A DNA stretch of 64,000 nt, taken from positions 41,718 through 105,717 of the forward strand of contig NZ_CAPS01000120.1 in NCBI RefSeq assembly GCF_000333955.1. Reading direction: 5' to 3'. The notes under the pieces are model-generated. The model did no database searches. It saw only the letters and a program-made list of their open reading frames with translations, and was not told the DNA's origin. Position numbers and translations under genes: made by a program. Below are positions 44,780 to 54,344 of this stretch, piece by piece. How positions within the stretch are numbered: position 1 is the stretch's first letter; each line of letters opens with the position of its first letter. Origin of the DNA: Rhodococcus sp. AW25M09. Its GTDB lineage: Bacteria > Actinomycetota > Actinomycetes > Mycobacteriales > Mycobacteriaceae.

Positions 44780-45646
44780 TTATTGCTTCTCGGCCGCCTT
44801 CACCGCTCGATCGACCATCGCGCGCACCGGTTCGCCCAGGCCCGCACGACCGAGAGTCACGCCGTTCATCGTCGTCACCCGCGCCGCGAGCGTGACACTC
44901 GAAACCAGCCAAACACCATCCGCTGCAATGAGATCCGCTGGATAGACGTGCCCGTGTTCGCACGTCCAACCATCGGCCTCGGCAACCCGAAACAACCCGG
45001 CGACCGTGGTTCCGGCCAGGATGCCCTGCTCGACCGACGGTGTGACGAGAGTCTTACCGCGCTCGAGCACCACCGTCGAGCGCGGGCCTTCCAGTACTCG
45101 GCCCTCACTGCTGAGGTAGATGACGTCGTCCGCGCCCAGCGTGGCCGCATGTCGCAGTGCAGCCATGTTCGTCGCGTAGGACAGCGTCTTGGCTCCTGCG
45201 AGTTGCCACGGCGCACCGGACGAGAAATCCACCGAATACCCTCTATCGAGGGTGATCACCGACACCCCGTCCTCGCGCGCGGACCGCACCCGCTCCGGGA
45301 GGGGGCCCACCGTCACGTATCCCGTCGGATCCCCGCCGCCCTCGCGGCCGCGGCTCAGTACCAACCGAAGCACTCCCTCGTCCTGCAACCCCGTCGCCCA
45401 CAGACCGACGGCCTGCTCGACGACAGCGCGCCACTGTTCCGCATCTGGAACCGGCAGGTCGAGCGCCTTCGCCGACGCCACCAGACGCGCGAGATGCAAC
45501 TCCACGGCGCAGGCCGCGCCGTCGCGGACGAGCAGCGTCTCGAACACGCCGTCCCCGCGCACAGCAGCCAGGTCGTCGGCGAACAGCAACGGCCGATCCG
45601 GGTCGTGCACTCGGCCGTCCAACGTCACGACTATCGAATCGAGCAT
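44780..45646 (-). CDS. pabC: Aminodeoxychorismate lyase / branched-chain aminotransferase fold (PabC)
   Basis: A 288-aa fold-type IV PLP enzyme that releases pyruvate from 4-amino-4-deoxychorismate to give p-aminobenzoate for folate. The PLP lysine is in AGAKTLSYATNMAAL (about residue 152). Other motifs are RGDGVFETLLVRDG and SSEGRVLEGPRSTVV, plus a phosphate-binding GTTVAGLFRVAE. D-amino acid aminotransferases look alike, but the Rv0812-like position favours PabC. The neighbour on the same strand upstream is the symporter. Confidence 0.88.
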   Translation of the reverse strand: MLDSIVVTLDGRVHDPDRPLLFADDLAAVRGDGVFETLLVRDGAACAVELHLARLVASAKALDLPVPDAEQWRAVVEQAVGLWATGLQDEGVLRLVLSRGREGGGDPTGYVTVGPLPERVRSAREDGVSVITLDRGYSVDFSSGAPWQLAGAKTLSYATNMAALRHAATLGADDVIYLSSEGRVLEGPRSTVVLERGKTLVTPSVEQGILAGTTVAGLFRVAEADGWTCEHGHVYPADLIAADGVWLVSSVTLAARVTTMNGVTLGRAGLGEPVRAMVDRAVKAAEKQ

Positions 45647-45667
45647 GGCGTCACTGTAGAGCAGCGG

Positions 45668-46966
45668 TCAGTCGGCCTGATCCGCTCGAGCCATCACCTC
45701 GCGGTACTCGTCGAGGTCGATGTCCTCGGCGACCACGGTCTTGGTGCCGTTGTAGACGTCACGGTCGATCTCGTCGTCGGCGTTGGCCACCAACATCGCG
45801 ACGAACGTGTCTCCGTTGACGTTGAGGAAGGTGCGGAAGATTCCGGCGAACCAGTCGACGGCTATCAACAGGCCCACCGCTGCGAACGGAAGGTCGAGCG
45901 AGGTCGCGAGGAACATTGCGACCACGGGGAACCCGCCCGGCACGGTGATCGTGCCCATGTTCAGCAGGATGGCGAGACCCATCCCGAGGGCGATCTGGCC
46001 GACACCGAGATCGATGTCGCCCGCCTGCGCGAGAAACATGACGACGATCATGTAGTTGAGCACCGCGCCGTACGAGCCCATGGTCAGCCCGATCGACAGC
46101 GTGAAATTCGCGACTTTCTGACTGACACCGACCTTCTCCACGGTGTTCTTCAGGACCGTCGGGAACGTGACAGCAGAACTCGTGGTCGTCACCGCGATGA
46201 CCGTCTGCTCGGTGAGTTTGTTCGGCAAGCTCCTGGGATCGAGCCGCGTCCGCACGGTGACGACCACCACGAACAGGGCGAAGAGGATGACGACGCCGAG
46301 CAGCGTGGTGCCCAGGTAGCTCAGAGCGGTCGAGACGACGGAGAAGCCGACATCCCCGGCAAGAGCAGCGAGGAGACAGAACACACCGACCGGTGCGATG
46401 TACATCACCAGGCGAATCATGGTCAGGACGATCTGCTGGATCTGATCCATGAACGTCAGCACGCCGGTGTCGCCCGTCTTGGTGATATGGCTGCGCAACG
46501 CGATACCGAACAGCAACGAGAAGACGATGATCGGCACCATGGTCGCCGTCGACATCGCACTGAAGACGTTGGTCGAGACGAAGTTGAGCAGTGTGTCCTG
46601 CCAGCCCAACGCCTCGCTCGCGGATTCTTCGAGGCTCGGGTCGAGTTCCTGGGTGAACTCCATGCCCGCACCCGGCTGGATGAGGGTGCTGAGCAACCAC
46701 GCCAGAACCGCTGCCACGAACGAGAAGCCGATCATCCACTCGAACGTCCGTACCGCGATCTTGCCGGTTCCCGTTCCGGACATCGATCCGGTTGCGACGA
46801 TCACCGAGGTCATGACCAGCGGGACGATCGACATCTGAATCAGGCGGATGAACAGATCGCCGATGAACTTCAGGTTTGCCGCCCAGTCCCCGACGATCAG
46901 ACCGAACGCGATTCCGCCGATCGCCGCCAGGCCGATCTGCGCTGCGGGGTGTCTCAGTGCTTTCAC
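45668..46966 (-). CDS. Dicarboxylate/amino-acid:cation symporter (DAACS, GltP/DctA type)
   Basis: A 432-aa membrane carrier with eight helices and two re-entrant hairpins. Motifs are TTSSAVTFPTVLKN (first hairpin, Ser-rich), TLSIGLTMGSYGAVLNYMIV (substrate and Na+ site), and LLNMGTITVPGGFPVVAM (second hairpin). It probably imports C4-dicarboxylates, glutamate or aspartate; which one cannot be told. The ATG at 46966 begins MKALRHPAAQIGL. It is separated from pabC by 21 bp and may share its transcript. Confidence 0.9.
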   Translation of the reverse strand: MKALRHPAAQIGLAAIGGIAFGLIVGDWAANLKFIGDLFIRLIQMSIVPLVMTSVIVATGSMSGTGTGKIAVRTFEWMIGFSFVAAVLAWLLSTLIQPGAGMEFTQELDPSLEESASEALGWQDTLLNFVSTNVFSAMSTATMVPIIVFSLLFGIALRSHITKTGDTGVLTFMDQIQQIVLTMIRLVMYIAPVGVFCLLAALAGDVGFSVVSTALSYLGTTLLGVVILFALFVVVVTVRTRLDPRSLPNKLTEQTVIAVTTTSSAVTFPTVLKNTVEKVGVSQKVANFTLSIGLTMGSYGAVLNYMIVVMFLAQAGDIDLGVGQIALGMGLAILLNMGTITVPGGFPVVAMFLATSLDLPFAAVGLLIAVDWFAGIFRTFLNVNGDTFVAMLVANADDEIDRDVYNGTKTVVAEDIDLDEYREVMARADQAD

Positions 46967-47060
46967 GGCTCGAAACCTAGACAGGGGAATTCGCCCCTCG
47001 ATATCGGCCGCGTTGCGACTGGGTAAAACGTCCGGCTTCCCAGGCTCCTACTATGGGGTG

Positions 47061-48182
47061 GTGTCCGATTCCGTGACGATCAGTCCCAGTCCTCTTCTCA
47101 CTCTTCCCGGTGCAGTGCCTTCCCCGGACGACAGCGTCGACGCCGGGGTGGCCTGGCACTACGGCAATCCGTTCGGCGAGCAACGGGACGCCGTCAACAG
47201 CGCCGCCGTCATCGATCGGTCTCACCGGTTCGTGCTCGCCATCAGCGGAGACGAACGATTGAGATGGTTGAACACGATTTCGAGCCAACTCGTCTCCGAT
47301 CTGCCCGACGGTAGCTCGGCCGAGAACCTGAGCCTGGACGTCAACGGCCGCATCGAGCATCACTTCGTACAGACCGACCTCGACGGTGTCACGTACATCG
47401 ACACCGAACGTGCTGCCGGGCCGGATCTGCTGTCGTTCCTGAAGAAGATGGTGTTCTGGGCCAAGGCCGAACCCCGCGAAGCCGACGAACTCGCCGTTCT
47501 CACCGTCCTGGGGTCCGACGCGGCGTCGGTTCTCGACAAGGCCGGTGTGCCGGCTCCGAGCGAGCTCTACGGTGCGTCGGCGATCGACGGCGGCGGATTC
47601 GTTCGGCGGATGCCGTGGCCCGGAAAGAACTCGTACGACGTGGTGGTTCCTCGCGCCAACCTGAGCGACTGGTTCATCCGACTGCGCGACGCAGGCGCCG
47701 CTCCGGCCGGAACCTGGGCGTTCGACGCGTTGCGGGTGGAATCGCTGCGTCCGCGCGTGGGCGTCGACACCGACGAGAAGACCATTCCGCACGAGGTTCG
47801 ATGGATCGGCAGTGCCGCCGAGTTCGGTGCCGTGCATCTGGAGAAGGGCTGCTACCGCGGCCAGGAGACGGTCTCGCGCGTCCACAACCTGGGTCGCCCG
47901 CCGCGACACCTGGTGCTGCTGCATCTCGACGGTTCTGCAGACGGTCGGCCCAGCACGGGTGATTCGGTCACGGCCGGCGGGCGCTCGGTGGGCCGGCTGG
48001 GAACCGTCGTCGATCACTTCGAGCTCGGTCCGATCGCGCTGGCTCTGCTCAAGAGGAACGTTCCGGTCGACGCCGCACTGGAGGCAGGCCCCTGCGCGGC
48101 GTCGATCGATCCCGATTCCATCCCGTCCTACGACGATGTGCAGGCCGGTCGCGCTGCCGTCGATCGCCTGCGCGGCCGGTGA
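47061..48182 (+). CDS. ygfZ: YgfZ/GcvT-like folate-binding protein (Fe-S cluster maintenance)
   Basis: A 373-aa protein of the COG0354 family that binds folate and helps to build or repair iron-sulfur clusters. The signature is LEKGCYRGQETVSRVHNLGR (KGCYxGQE, about residue 270). The N-terminal part (RFVLAISGDERLRWLNTISS) is the GcvT-like folate fold. GTG 47061 is placed by TACTAT 6 nt upstream (leaderless); GTG 47058 is possible. It overlaps the MOSC gene start by 4 nt. Confidence 0.9.
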   Translation: MSDSVTISPSPLLTLPGAVPSPDDSVDAGVAWHYGNPFGEQRDAVNSAAVIDRSHRFVLAISGDERLRWLNTISSQLVSDLPDGSSAENLSLDVNGRIEHHFVQTDLDGVTYIDTERAAGPDLLSFLKKMVFWAKAEPREADELAVLTVLGSDAASVLDKAGVPAPSELYGASAIDGGGFVRRMPWPGKNSYDVVVPRANLSDWFIRLRDAGAAPAGTWAFDALRVESLRPRVGVDTDEKTIPHEVRWIGSAAEFGAVHLEKGCYRGQETVSRVHNLGRPPRHLVLLHLDGSADGRPSTGDSVTAGGRSVGRLGTVVDHFELGPIALALLKRNVPVDAALEAGPCAASIDPDSIPSYDDVQAGRAAVDRLRGR

Positions 48183-48919
48183 ACGGAGCCGTTCTGGCAG
48201 TGTGCGTCGTACACGCCGACGTCCCGTTCGGACGCCGCGCGGTGATCGACAGCGGTATCGACAAGCGCCCTGTCGAGGGGGCGGCCGGGAGTGGAGCCTG
48301 CGGAACGACCCCGACAAGGGTTCGTGGAGCCTGCGGAACGACCCCGACAAGGGTTCGTGGAGCCTGCGGAACGACCCCGATAAGGGTTCGTGTGCACGAG
48401 CTCGGTATCGGCGGTGATCATTGCCGGGACACGAAATTCCACGGCGGGCTCGATCAGGCCGTCTACGCGTACGACGAGCGCGAGGCGCAGTACTGGGCCG
48501 ATCAGCTGGGAACGCCGGTACCGGCGGGGCGATTCGGTGAGAACCTGCGCACCGCCGGGGTGCCGGTGACGGACGCGGTCATCGGCTCGCGGTGGAGGGT
48601 CGGCACCGTGACACTCGAGGTGACGATCGCCCGCAAGCCGTGCGCCACGTTCGCGCGCTGGATGGGCGAACCGGGGTGGATCCGTCGATTCACGGCGCGG
48701 GGCGATGTCGGCGCGTATCTGCGAGTGATCGAGCCGGGTGTTCTCGGCAGTGGCGACGCGGTGACCGTGGAGTCGGTTCCCGAGCACGGCGTGACCGTCC
48801 GGATGCTCTTCGAAGGCAGGGATGCGACCGCGATGCAGACTCTGCTCGACGAGCCGGGATTGGCACCGAAGGTGTACCGCGACGCGGCGGCAGCGCTGAA
48901 ATCCTCGCGGAGACCGTGA
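48179..48919 (+). CDS. MOSC-domain protein with an inserted repeat tract
   Basis: A 246-aa molybdenum-cofactor sulfurase C-terminal (MOSC) family protein. Motifs include DTKFHGGLDQAVYAYD, GRFGENLRTAG, and the conserved Cys in IARKPCATFARWMG, which may carry sulfur to Mo/W cofactor. Related proteins read KRPVEG directly into RVHELG; here about 35 residues of three 11-aa units (GACGTTPTRVR) are inserted at residues 37-72. The frame stays open, but the insertion is at a strand edge and may lower activity. GTG 48179 overlaps ygfZ. Confidence 0.85.
   Translation: MNGAVLAVCVVHADVPFGRRAVIDSGIDKRPVEGAAGSGACGTTPTRVRGACGTTPTRVRGACGTTPIRVRVHELGIGGDHCRDTKFHGGLDQAVYAYDEREAQYWADQLGTPVPAGRFGENLRTAGVPVTDAVIGSRWRVGTVTLEVTIARKPCATFARWMGEPGWIRRFTARGDVGAYLRVIEPGVLGSGDAVTVESVPEHGVTVRMLFEGRDATAMQTLLDEPGLAPKVYRDAAAALKSSRRP
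48287..48389. repeat. 33-bp tandem repeat (3 copies) of the dispersed element in the MOSC gene
   Basis: GTGGAGCCTGCGGAACGACC and the following 13 nt (CCGACAAGGGTTC) make a 33-nt unit at 48291-48323, 48324-48356 and 48357-48389; only one base differs, in copy three. GGGA before the first copy also matches the cydB copy. Confidence 0.95.
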
Positions 48920-49167
48920 CGCGCGGTACGTCGATTTTCGTGTCGTCCGGCAAATATAGTTCGCCAGTGCACGGATATGTGCAGGTACAGGCGCCGCCGA
49001 CCCCAACCCCGGGCGTGTCGCGTCGGCCTGCGCACCTCCGACACATGGCACCGTCTGCGCATCGCGGCGATTCGCGCGCTAGAGTGTGTGCCAGGAAGAA
49101 ATACCAACTCTAACGGGGCCGCCAAATTTCCCCAGGCCGCCCCGCAAGTCCGCGAGGGGGCACCGCC

Positions 49168-49362
49168 ATGGGCCGAGGCAGGGCTAAGGCAAAGCAGACA
49201 AAGGTCGCTCGTGAGCTCAAGTACAGCTCGCCGACAACGGACTTGGAGAGTCTGCAGAAAGAACTCTCCGGTGGTTCGTCCAACTCCCATCGTGGCATCC
49301 ACTCTGACTCGGATGTGCATTCCCGAGTCGAGGAAGACGAGTACGAGGACTGGCGACGCTAG
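49168..49362 (+). CDS. DUF3073 protein (Rv0810c family)
   Basis: A 64-aa basic-then-acidic protein, MGRGRAKAKQTKVARELKYS at the start and ending EEDEYEDWRR. The family is found in nearly all actinobacteria, next to purM. Function unknown; the highly basic start suggests RNA or DNA contact. GAGGGGG at 49152-49158 supports the start. Confidence 0.92.
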   Translation: MGRGRAKAKQTKVARELKYSSPTTDLESLQKELSGGSSNSHRGIHSDSDVHSRVEEDEYEDWRR

Positions 49363-49381
49363 TACTGTGCACTGAACGACT

Positions 49382-49410
49382 GAGGGGGAGCCGCACTGCG
49401 GCTCCCCCTC
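49382..49410 (+). terminator. Terminator after the DUF3073 gene
   Basis: GAGGGGGAGCCGCA and TGCGGCTCCCCCTC form a 14-bp stem with a minimal loop. It also faces convergent purM. Confidence 0.85.
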
Positions 49411-49431
49411 ACTTGTTCGTCCGGTGCTCGG

Positions 49432-49461
49432 GCGATCAGAACCTAGCCGATCAGAACCTCG
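49432..49461. repeat. 15-bp tandem duplication over the purM stop codon
   Basis: GCGATCAGAACCTAG (49432-49446) and CCGATCAGAACCTCG (49447-49461) differ at two positions. On the minus strand the second (first-read) copy ends purM with TGA; the next copy repeats TGA in the same frame. Confidence 0.85.
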
Positions 49462-50551
49462 GGTGGTTGCCCAGCATCAGCGCACGCTCGGCGGCGATGT
49501 CCTTACCGGCGGCCTTCTTCACTGTGCCCAGAGTCCAGCAGTCGATGTGCCGGGCCGTCAGCACGGCAAGTGCGCGGTCGACGTCCTCGGGTGCCACGAT
49601 CGCGACCATGCCGACACCCATGTTGAACGTCTGCTCCATCTCGGCCCGCTCGACGCGTCCGCGCTGAGCGATCAGCGAGAAGATCGGGGCAGGGCTCCAC
49701 GTGGTGCGGTCCAGTTCGGCGACCAGCCCCTCGGGCATCACCCGGGAGAGGTTGTTGGCCAGTCCGCCGCCGGTGACGTGGCAGAACGTGCGCACATCGG
49801 TCTCGGCCGCGAGCGCGAGGCAGTCCTTGGCGTAGATCTTGGTGGGCTCGAGCAGTTCCTCGCCGAGGGTGCGGCCGAACTCCTCGACGTGGCCGCCGAG
49901 ATCCATGTGGTTGATCTCGAGCAGCACCTTGCGGGCCAATGAGTAACCGTTGGAGTGCAGGCCGGACGATCCCATACCGATGACGACGTCACCGGGCCGC
50001 ACCCGCTCGGGGCCGAGGATCGAATCCGCCTCGACGACGCCGATTCCGGTGGCCGAAAGGTCGTAGTCGCCGTCGGCCATCAGTCCCGGGTGTTCGGCCG
50101 TCTCGCCGCCGAGCAACGCGCAGCCGGCGATGATGCAACCCTCGGCGATGCCCTTGACCAGTTCGGCGACCTGCTCGGGAACGACGCGGCCCACGGCGAT
50201 GTAGTCCTGCAGAAACAGTGGCTCGGCTCCGCAGACCACAAGATCGTCGACGACCATCGCCACCAGGTCGAGTCCGAGGGTGTCGTGCTTGCCGAGGGCT
50301 TGCGCCACCGCGACCTTGGTGCCGACACCGTCGGTCGATGCGGCCAGGACCGGCTCACGGTAGTCGCCCTTGAGCGCGAAGAGACCGGCGAAACCGCCGA
50401 GACCGCCCATGACCTCGGGCCTGCTGGCCTTCTTGGCGAGCGGCGCGAACAGCTGCACTGCTCGATCTCCTGCGGCGATATCGACCCCGGCCGCCGCGTA
50501 GGAGGCACCGCCCGAGTCAGGTGCGCTCGTGGGTTGGGATTCCTCGGTCAT
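49451..50551 (-). CDS. purM: PurM, phosphoribosylformylglycinamidine cyclo-ligase
   Basis: Fifth step of purine synthesis: FGAM plus ATP gives AIR. The 366-aa protein has the AIRS fold: SYAAAGVDIAAGDRAV, STDGVGTKVAVAQALGKHDT, LDLVAMVVDDLVVCGAEPLF and GCALLGGETAEHPG, with the C-terminal half starting VIGMGSSGLHSNGYSLAR. In M. tuberculosis it adjoins purF; here an oligopeptide transporter separates them. Confidence 0.97.
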   Translation of the reverse strand: MTEESQPTSAPDSGGASYAAAGVDIAAGDRAVQLFAPLAKKASRPEVMGGLGGFAGLFALKGDYREPVLAASTDGVGTKVAVAQALGKHDTLGLDLVAMVVDDLVVCGAEPLFLQDYIAVGRVVPEQVAELVKGIAEGCIIAGCALLGGETAEHPGLMADGDYDLSATGIGVVEADSILGPERVRPGDVVIGMGSSGLHSNGYSLARKVLLEINHMDLGGHVEEFGRTLGEELLEPTKIYAKDCLALAAETDVRTFCHVTGGGLANNLSRVMPEGLVAELDRTTWSPAPIFSLIAQRGRVERAEMEQTFNMGVGMVAIVAPEDVDRALAVLTARHIDCWTLGTVKKAAGKDIAAERALMLGNHPRF

Positions 50552-50637
50552 TCGGCTCCAGCCTGTGTACTAGTTCATGTCAGCGCCCGGTGCGGCGCGG
50601 CCCCAACGGTACCGGAGTGCCCGGTGGCGAGAAGAAT

Positions 50638-52290
50638 TTACGTGTGCAGGCGCTTGCCCGGAATCGCCGCGAGCAGCTTCTTGGTGTAGTCCGCCTCCGG
50701 GGATCGCAGAATCTTCCACGGGGTTCCCACTTCGACGACTGCCCCGTCGCGGAGCACGACCACGCGATGCGATACACGGTCGACGACCGCGAGGTCGTGG
50801 CTGATGAACAGGCAGGCGAAGCCGAATTCCTGCTGCAACGCCTCGAACAGGTCCAGTACTGCTGCCTGCACCGATACGTCGAGCGCACTGGTCGGCTCGT
50901 CCGCAACCACCAGATCCGGTCCCAACACCAGTGCCCGCGCCAGGCTGACGCGTTGGCGTTGCCCACCGGACAGCTCGTGTGGGTAACGCTTGTCCGTTCC
51001 CGACGGCAGTTGTACGGCGTCGAGCAGCTCGGTCGTCCTGGTCGCGATCGCGTCCTTGGAGCCGTATTTGTGCACGATCATCGGCTCGGCAATACATTGT
51101 CCGACGGTCAGTCGGGGGTTCAGTGACGCCGACGGGTCCTGGAAGACGAAGCCGAACCGCTTGCGCAGTGGCTTGAGCTTGCGTTCGCTCACGCCGGCAA
51201 TGTTCTGGCCCATCACCGTCACACTTCCGCTGGTGGGTTTCTGCAGTGCCGCCACACATCTGCCGATGGTCGATTTTCCCGAGCCGGATTCACCCACCAG
51301 GCCGAGGGTTTCACCCCGGTGAATGGTCAGCGAGACGTCGTCGACCGCCCGGAACGCAGGTGAGCCGACACCGCCGGAGAACTGCACCACCAGATGGGAG
51401 ACGTCGAGTACCGGCTCGCCGGAGGTCTCGACGGTCTTGTCGGACTCCACCGCGGCGAGAGTGGGCACCGCAGCCAGCAGCTTCTTGGTGTAGTCGTCCG
51501 CGGGTGCCTCGAACAGCTGCGCGACCGGCGCTTCTTCGACGACGCGGCCGTTCTGCATCACCACGACGCGGTCGGCCAGGTCGGACACCACACCCATGCT
51601 GTGGGTGATGAGCACGATGGCGCAGCCCAGCCGATCCTTGAGATCGCGCAGCAGTTCGAGGATTTCGGCTTGCACCGTGACGTCGAGGGCGGTGGTCGGC
51701 TCGTCGGCGATGATGACCTTCGCCTCGCACGAGATCGCGATCGCGATCATCACGCGTTGCTTCTGGCCACCCGAGAGCTCGTGCGGGTAGTACGAGAAGC
51801 GCTGCTCGGGGTCGGGCAGCCCCACCATCGTCAACAACTCGACGGCACGCGCCTTGGCGTCCTTGGCCGGCATCCGCTTACCGTCACTACCCGGATGGGC
51901 GCGGAGCGCTTCGACGATCTGATATCCGATGGTGAACAGCGGATCGAGAGCGCTGCCGGGCTCTTGGAACACCATCGAAATCTTGTTGCCCCGCAACTGC
52001 GCCCATGCTTTGTTGCTCAGCGTCGTCACGTCCTCGCCGCCGAGCACCACGTGTCCCTCGACGCGCGCGGTGTCGGGCAACAGGCCGATGGCGGATCGGA
52101 CGCTGACGGATTTTCCCGATCCGGATTCACCCACCACGGCGAGTACTTCACCGGGATACACCTCGAACGAGACCTCGGTGACGGCATCGACCTCACCGGC
52201 GTCGGTGAGAAAGGTGACCGACAACGATTCCACCGACAGCGCAGCGTCTTTCGGCGTGTTCTCTCTCGATGTCGTCAGACTCGATGTCAT
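50638..52290 (-). CDS. Oligopeptide ABC transporter ATPase, DppD-DppF fusion
   Basis: A 550-aa double ATPase driving peptide (or nickel) uptake. The first ATPase (about 18-265) has [24 protein letters not shown] and [11 protein letters not shown]. The second (about 295-545) has [26 protein letters not shown] and [11 protein letters not shown]. Each is followed by the oligopeptide-type C-terminal extension ([30 protein letters not shown]). In most bacteria these are two genes. The ATG overlaps the dppC stop by 4 nt. It is the last gene of dppABC(DF). Confidence 0.93.
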   Translation of the reverse strand: MTSSLTTSRENTPKDAALSVESLSVTFLTDAGEVDAVTEVSFEVYPGEVLAVVGESGSGKSVSVRSAIGLLPDTARVEGHVVLGGEDVTTLSNKAWAQLRGNKISMVFQEPGSALDPLFTIGYQIVEALRAHPGSDGKRMPAKDAKARAVELLTMVGLPDPEQRFSYYPHELSGGQKQRVMIAIAISCEAKVIIADEPTTALDVTVQAEILELLRDLKDRLGCAIVLITHSMGVVSDLADRVVVMQNGRVVEEAPVAQLFEAPADDYTKKLLAAVPTLAAVESDKTVETSGEPVLDVSHLVVQFSGGVGSPAFRAVDDVSLTIHRGETLGLVGESGSGKSTIGRCVAALQKPTSGSVTVMGQNIAGVSERKLKPLRKRFGFVFQDPSASLNPRLTVGQCIAEPMIVHKYGSKDAIATRTTELLDAVQLPSGTDKRYPHELSGGQRQRVSLARALVLGPDLVVADEPTSALDVSVQAAVLDLFEALQQEFGFACLFISHDLAVVDRVSHRVVVLRDGAVVEVGTPWKILRSPEADYTKKLLAAIPGKRLHT

Positions 52291-53249
52291 ACCTTCGCCG
52301 CCTTCTTGAATTTCTTGCGGGTTCGCAGCAGCGGATTGAGTGTCTCGCTGGCACTTTCACCCACCATGGTCAGACCGAGCACCACCAGAACGATGCCCAG
52401 GCCGGGGAAAACCGACGTCCACCAGATGCCGTTGGAGATATCGGGCAAGGCCTTGTTGATGTCGTAACCCCATTCCGACGCGGAGGTGGGTTCGATGCCG
52501 AATCCGAGGAAGCCCAGTCCCGCCAACGTCAGGATCGCCTCGGCACCGTTGAGGGTGATGATGACCGGGAGTGTCTGCACCACGTTGGCGAGGATGTGGC
52601 GGAACAGGATTCGCGGAGTGCCCGCTCCGGTCACGCGGGCGGCGTCGACGTACGGTTCGGTCTTGACCGAGACGGTGGCGTTACGCACCACGCGAAAGTA
52701 CTGGGGTACGAAGATCGCCGTGATGGCGATGGCTGCGGACGCGATACCGCCGAAGCTGGACGACTGGCCGCCCGCGACGGTGATCGAGATGACCACGGCG
52801 AGAAGCAACGACGGAAACGCGTACATCGCGTCCATGAACAGCACCAACACTCGGTCGAACCACCGGCCGATGTAACCCGAGGCCAACCCGAGCGGAACAC
52901 CGATGATCAGTGACAGCACCAACGACGACGCGATCACCATCAATGCTGTTCTGGCACCGTAGATCACACGCGACAACACGTCCTCGCCGCGAACCGAGGT
53001 ACCGAACCAGTGCTCGGCGGACGGAGCCGCCTGCCGAGCGAAAGCCTCCCCGGCGTCGCTGGTCTGCGAGAACCCGTAGGGCGCAAGCAGAGGCGCGAAT
53101 ACCGCGGCGAAGACGAACGCCACCATCAGGGCCAGGCCGACGAGCAGCGTGACGCGTTGCAACCCCGAGGTGGACTTGACGAACGCTATACCTGGAACTC
53201 GGCGTGGACGGGCGGAGGGTTCTTCGGACAGCACTACTTCGGTGGTCAT
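52287..53249 (-). CDS. dppC: Oligopeptide ABC transporter permease DppC
   Basis: A 320-aa permease. About six helices; the MetI-like core includes TSVRGEDVLSRVIYGARTAL (classic DppC/OppC motif) and the coupling loop YVDAARVTGAGTPRILFRHI. ATG 53249 overlaps the dppB stop (ATGA). An upstream open frame belongs to dppB's shadow. Confidence 0.93.
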   Translation of the reverse strand: MTTEVVLSEEPSARPRRVPGIAFVKSTSGLQRVTLLVGLALMVAFVFAAVFAPLLAPYGFSQTSDAGEAFARQAAPSAEHWFGTSVRGEDVLSRVIYGARTALMVIASSLVLSLIIGVPLGLASGYIGRWFDRVLVLFMDAMYAFPSLLLAVVISITVAGGQSSSFGGIASAAIAITAIFVPQYFRVVRNATVSVKTEPYVDAARVTGAGTPRILFRHILANVVQTLPVIITLNGAEAILTLAGLGFLGFGIEPTSASEWGYDINKALPDISNGIWWTSVFPGLGIVLVVLGLTMVGESASETLNPLLRTRKKFKKAAKV

Positions 53250-54340
53250 CAGAACCTCACTCTCGGATCGATGAGGGCGACGATGGCGTCGGTGAAGAAG
53301 CTGACGACAGCGACCACCACGGCCAGGAACGTCACGATGCCCTGCACCGCAACGAAATCGCGGGCCTGCAGGTACCGGGCCAGTTCGTATCCCAGCCCCT
53401 GCCACTCGAAGGTCGTCTCGGTGAGTACCGCGCCGCCGAGCAGCACGGCGATCTGCAGGCCGATGACGGTGACGATGGGAATCATCGCGTTGCGGAACGC
53501 ATGCCGCCGCGTCACCGTGCCCTCGCTCAGTCCGCGAGCTCGCGCAGCATCGACGAACGGTGCCTGCAAGGTCTGAATCAGGTTGACTCGCACCAGCCTC
53601 AGGAAGACACCGGCTGTCAGCAGACCGAGGGCGAGTGCGGGCAGTACGGCATGTTCGAGTACGTCGACGGTGTAGCTCGAGTCCCCATAGAGGAACGAAT
53701 CGATTATCAGGATGTTGGTCTTGGGTGCGACATTCTGCAGTGCCAGTTCCACATTGGTGCTGGCACGCCCGGCCACCGGCAGCCACCCCAGCTTCACCGC
53801 GAACAGCAGCTTGAGCAACATGCCCACGAAGAACACCGGAGCGGCGTACGCCAGGATCGCGAAGATCCGCAGCGAGGCGTCGCCGAACCGATCGCGGTGG
53901 GTCGCGGCGAAGAATCCGAGCGGGATGCCGACGGCGAAGGCGACCAGCAGTGACCAGAAGGCCAATTCCAGTGTGGCGGCACCGTTGACGAGCAGCACAT
54001 CGCTGATCGCGCGGTTGTCGGTGGAAGACCGGCCGAAATCGCCGCGCAGCAAACCGGTCAGGTACTCCCAGTACTGCGTGAGAATGGGCCGGTCGTAGCC
54101 GGCCTCGGCCTTGCGCTGGGCAATCTGTTCGGCCGGCAAGCGGCCACCCAGGGCGGCAGTGATCGGATCACCGATCACCCGCATCAGGAAGAAGACGACG
54201 GTGACGAGAATCCAGGCAGTGGGGATGATCAGCAGGAATCTGATCCCGAGATAGCGGGCGAGCGCGCCGTACCGTGACGGCGCGCTCGCCTGCTCTGCTT
54301 GTTTCTCGCCCTCTACCGTGGTGCTGTCGGTAGCGGGCAC
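53249..54340 (-). CDS. dppB: Oligopeptide ABC transporter permease DppB
   Basis: A 363-aa permease. After a ~30-residue charged start come helix 1 (FLLIIPTAWILVTVVFFLM) and the core with LLRGDFGRSSTDNRAI (DppB motif) and the loop FVDAARARGLSEGTVTRRHA. GTG 54340 lies 4 nt after the dppA stop, which fits the tight operon spacing. Confidence 0.93.
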   Translation of the reverse strand: MPATDSTTVEGEKQAEQASAPSRYGALARYLGIRFLLIIPTAWILVTVVFFLMRVIGDPITAALGGRLPAEQIAQRKAEAGYDRPILTQYWEYLTGLLRGDFGRSSTDNRAISDVLLVNGAATLELAFWSLLVAFAVGIPLGFFAATHRDRFGDASLRIFAILAYAAPVFFVGMLLKLLFAVKLGWLPVAGRASTNVELALQNVAPKTNILIIDSFLYGDSSYTVDVLEHAVLPALALGLLTAGVFLRLVRVNLIQTLQAPFVDAARARGLSEGTVTRRHAFRNAMIPIVTVIGLQIAVLLGGAVLTETTFEWQGLGYELARYLQARDFVAVQGIVTFLAVVVAVVSFFTDAIVALIDPRVRF

Positions 54341-54344
54341 CGGT

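Noticed and set aside
44705..47026. A 773-codon open frame on the plus strand
   Set aside because: It is antisense to pabC and the symporter, rich in Arg/His/Asp/Gln with no domain, and arises from high GC at third positions.
48287..48389. Same question for the MOSC repeat
   Set aside because: Head-to-tail 33-nt units without unique spacers, inside an open reading frame.
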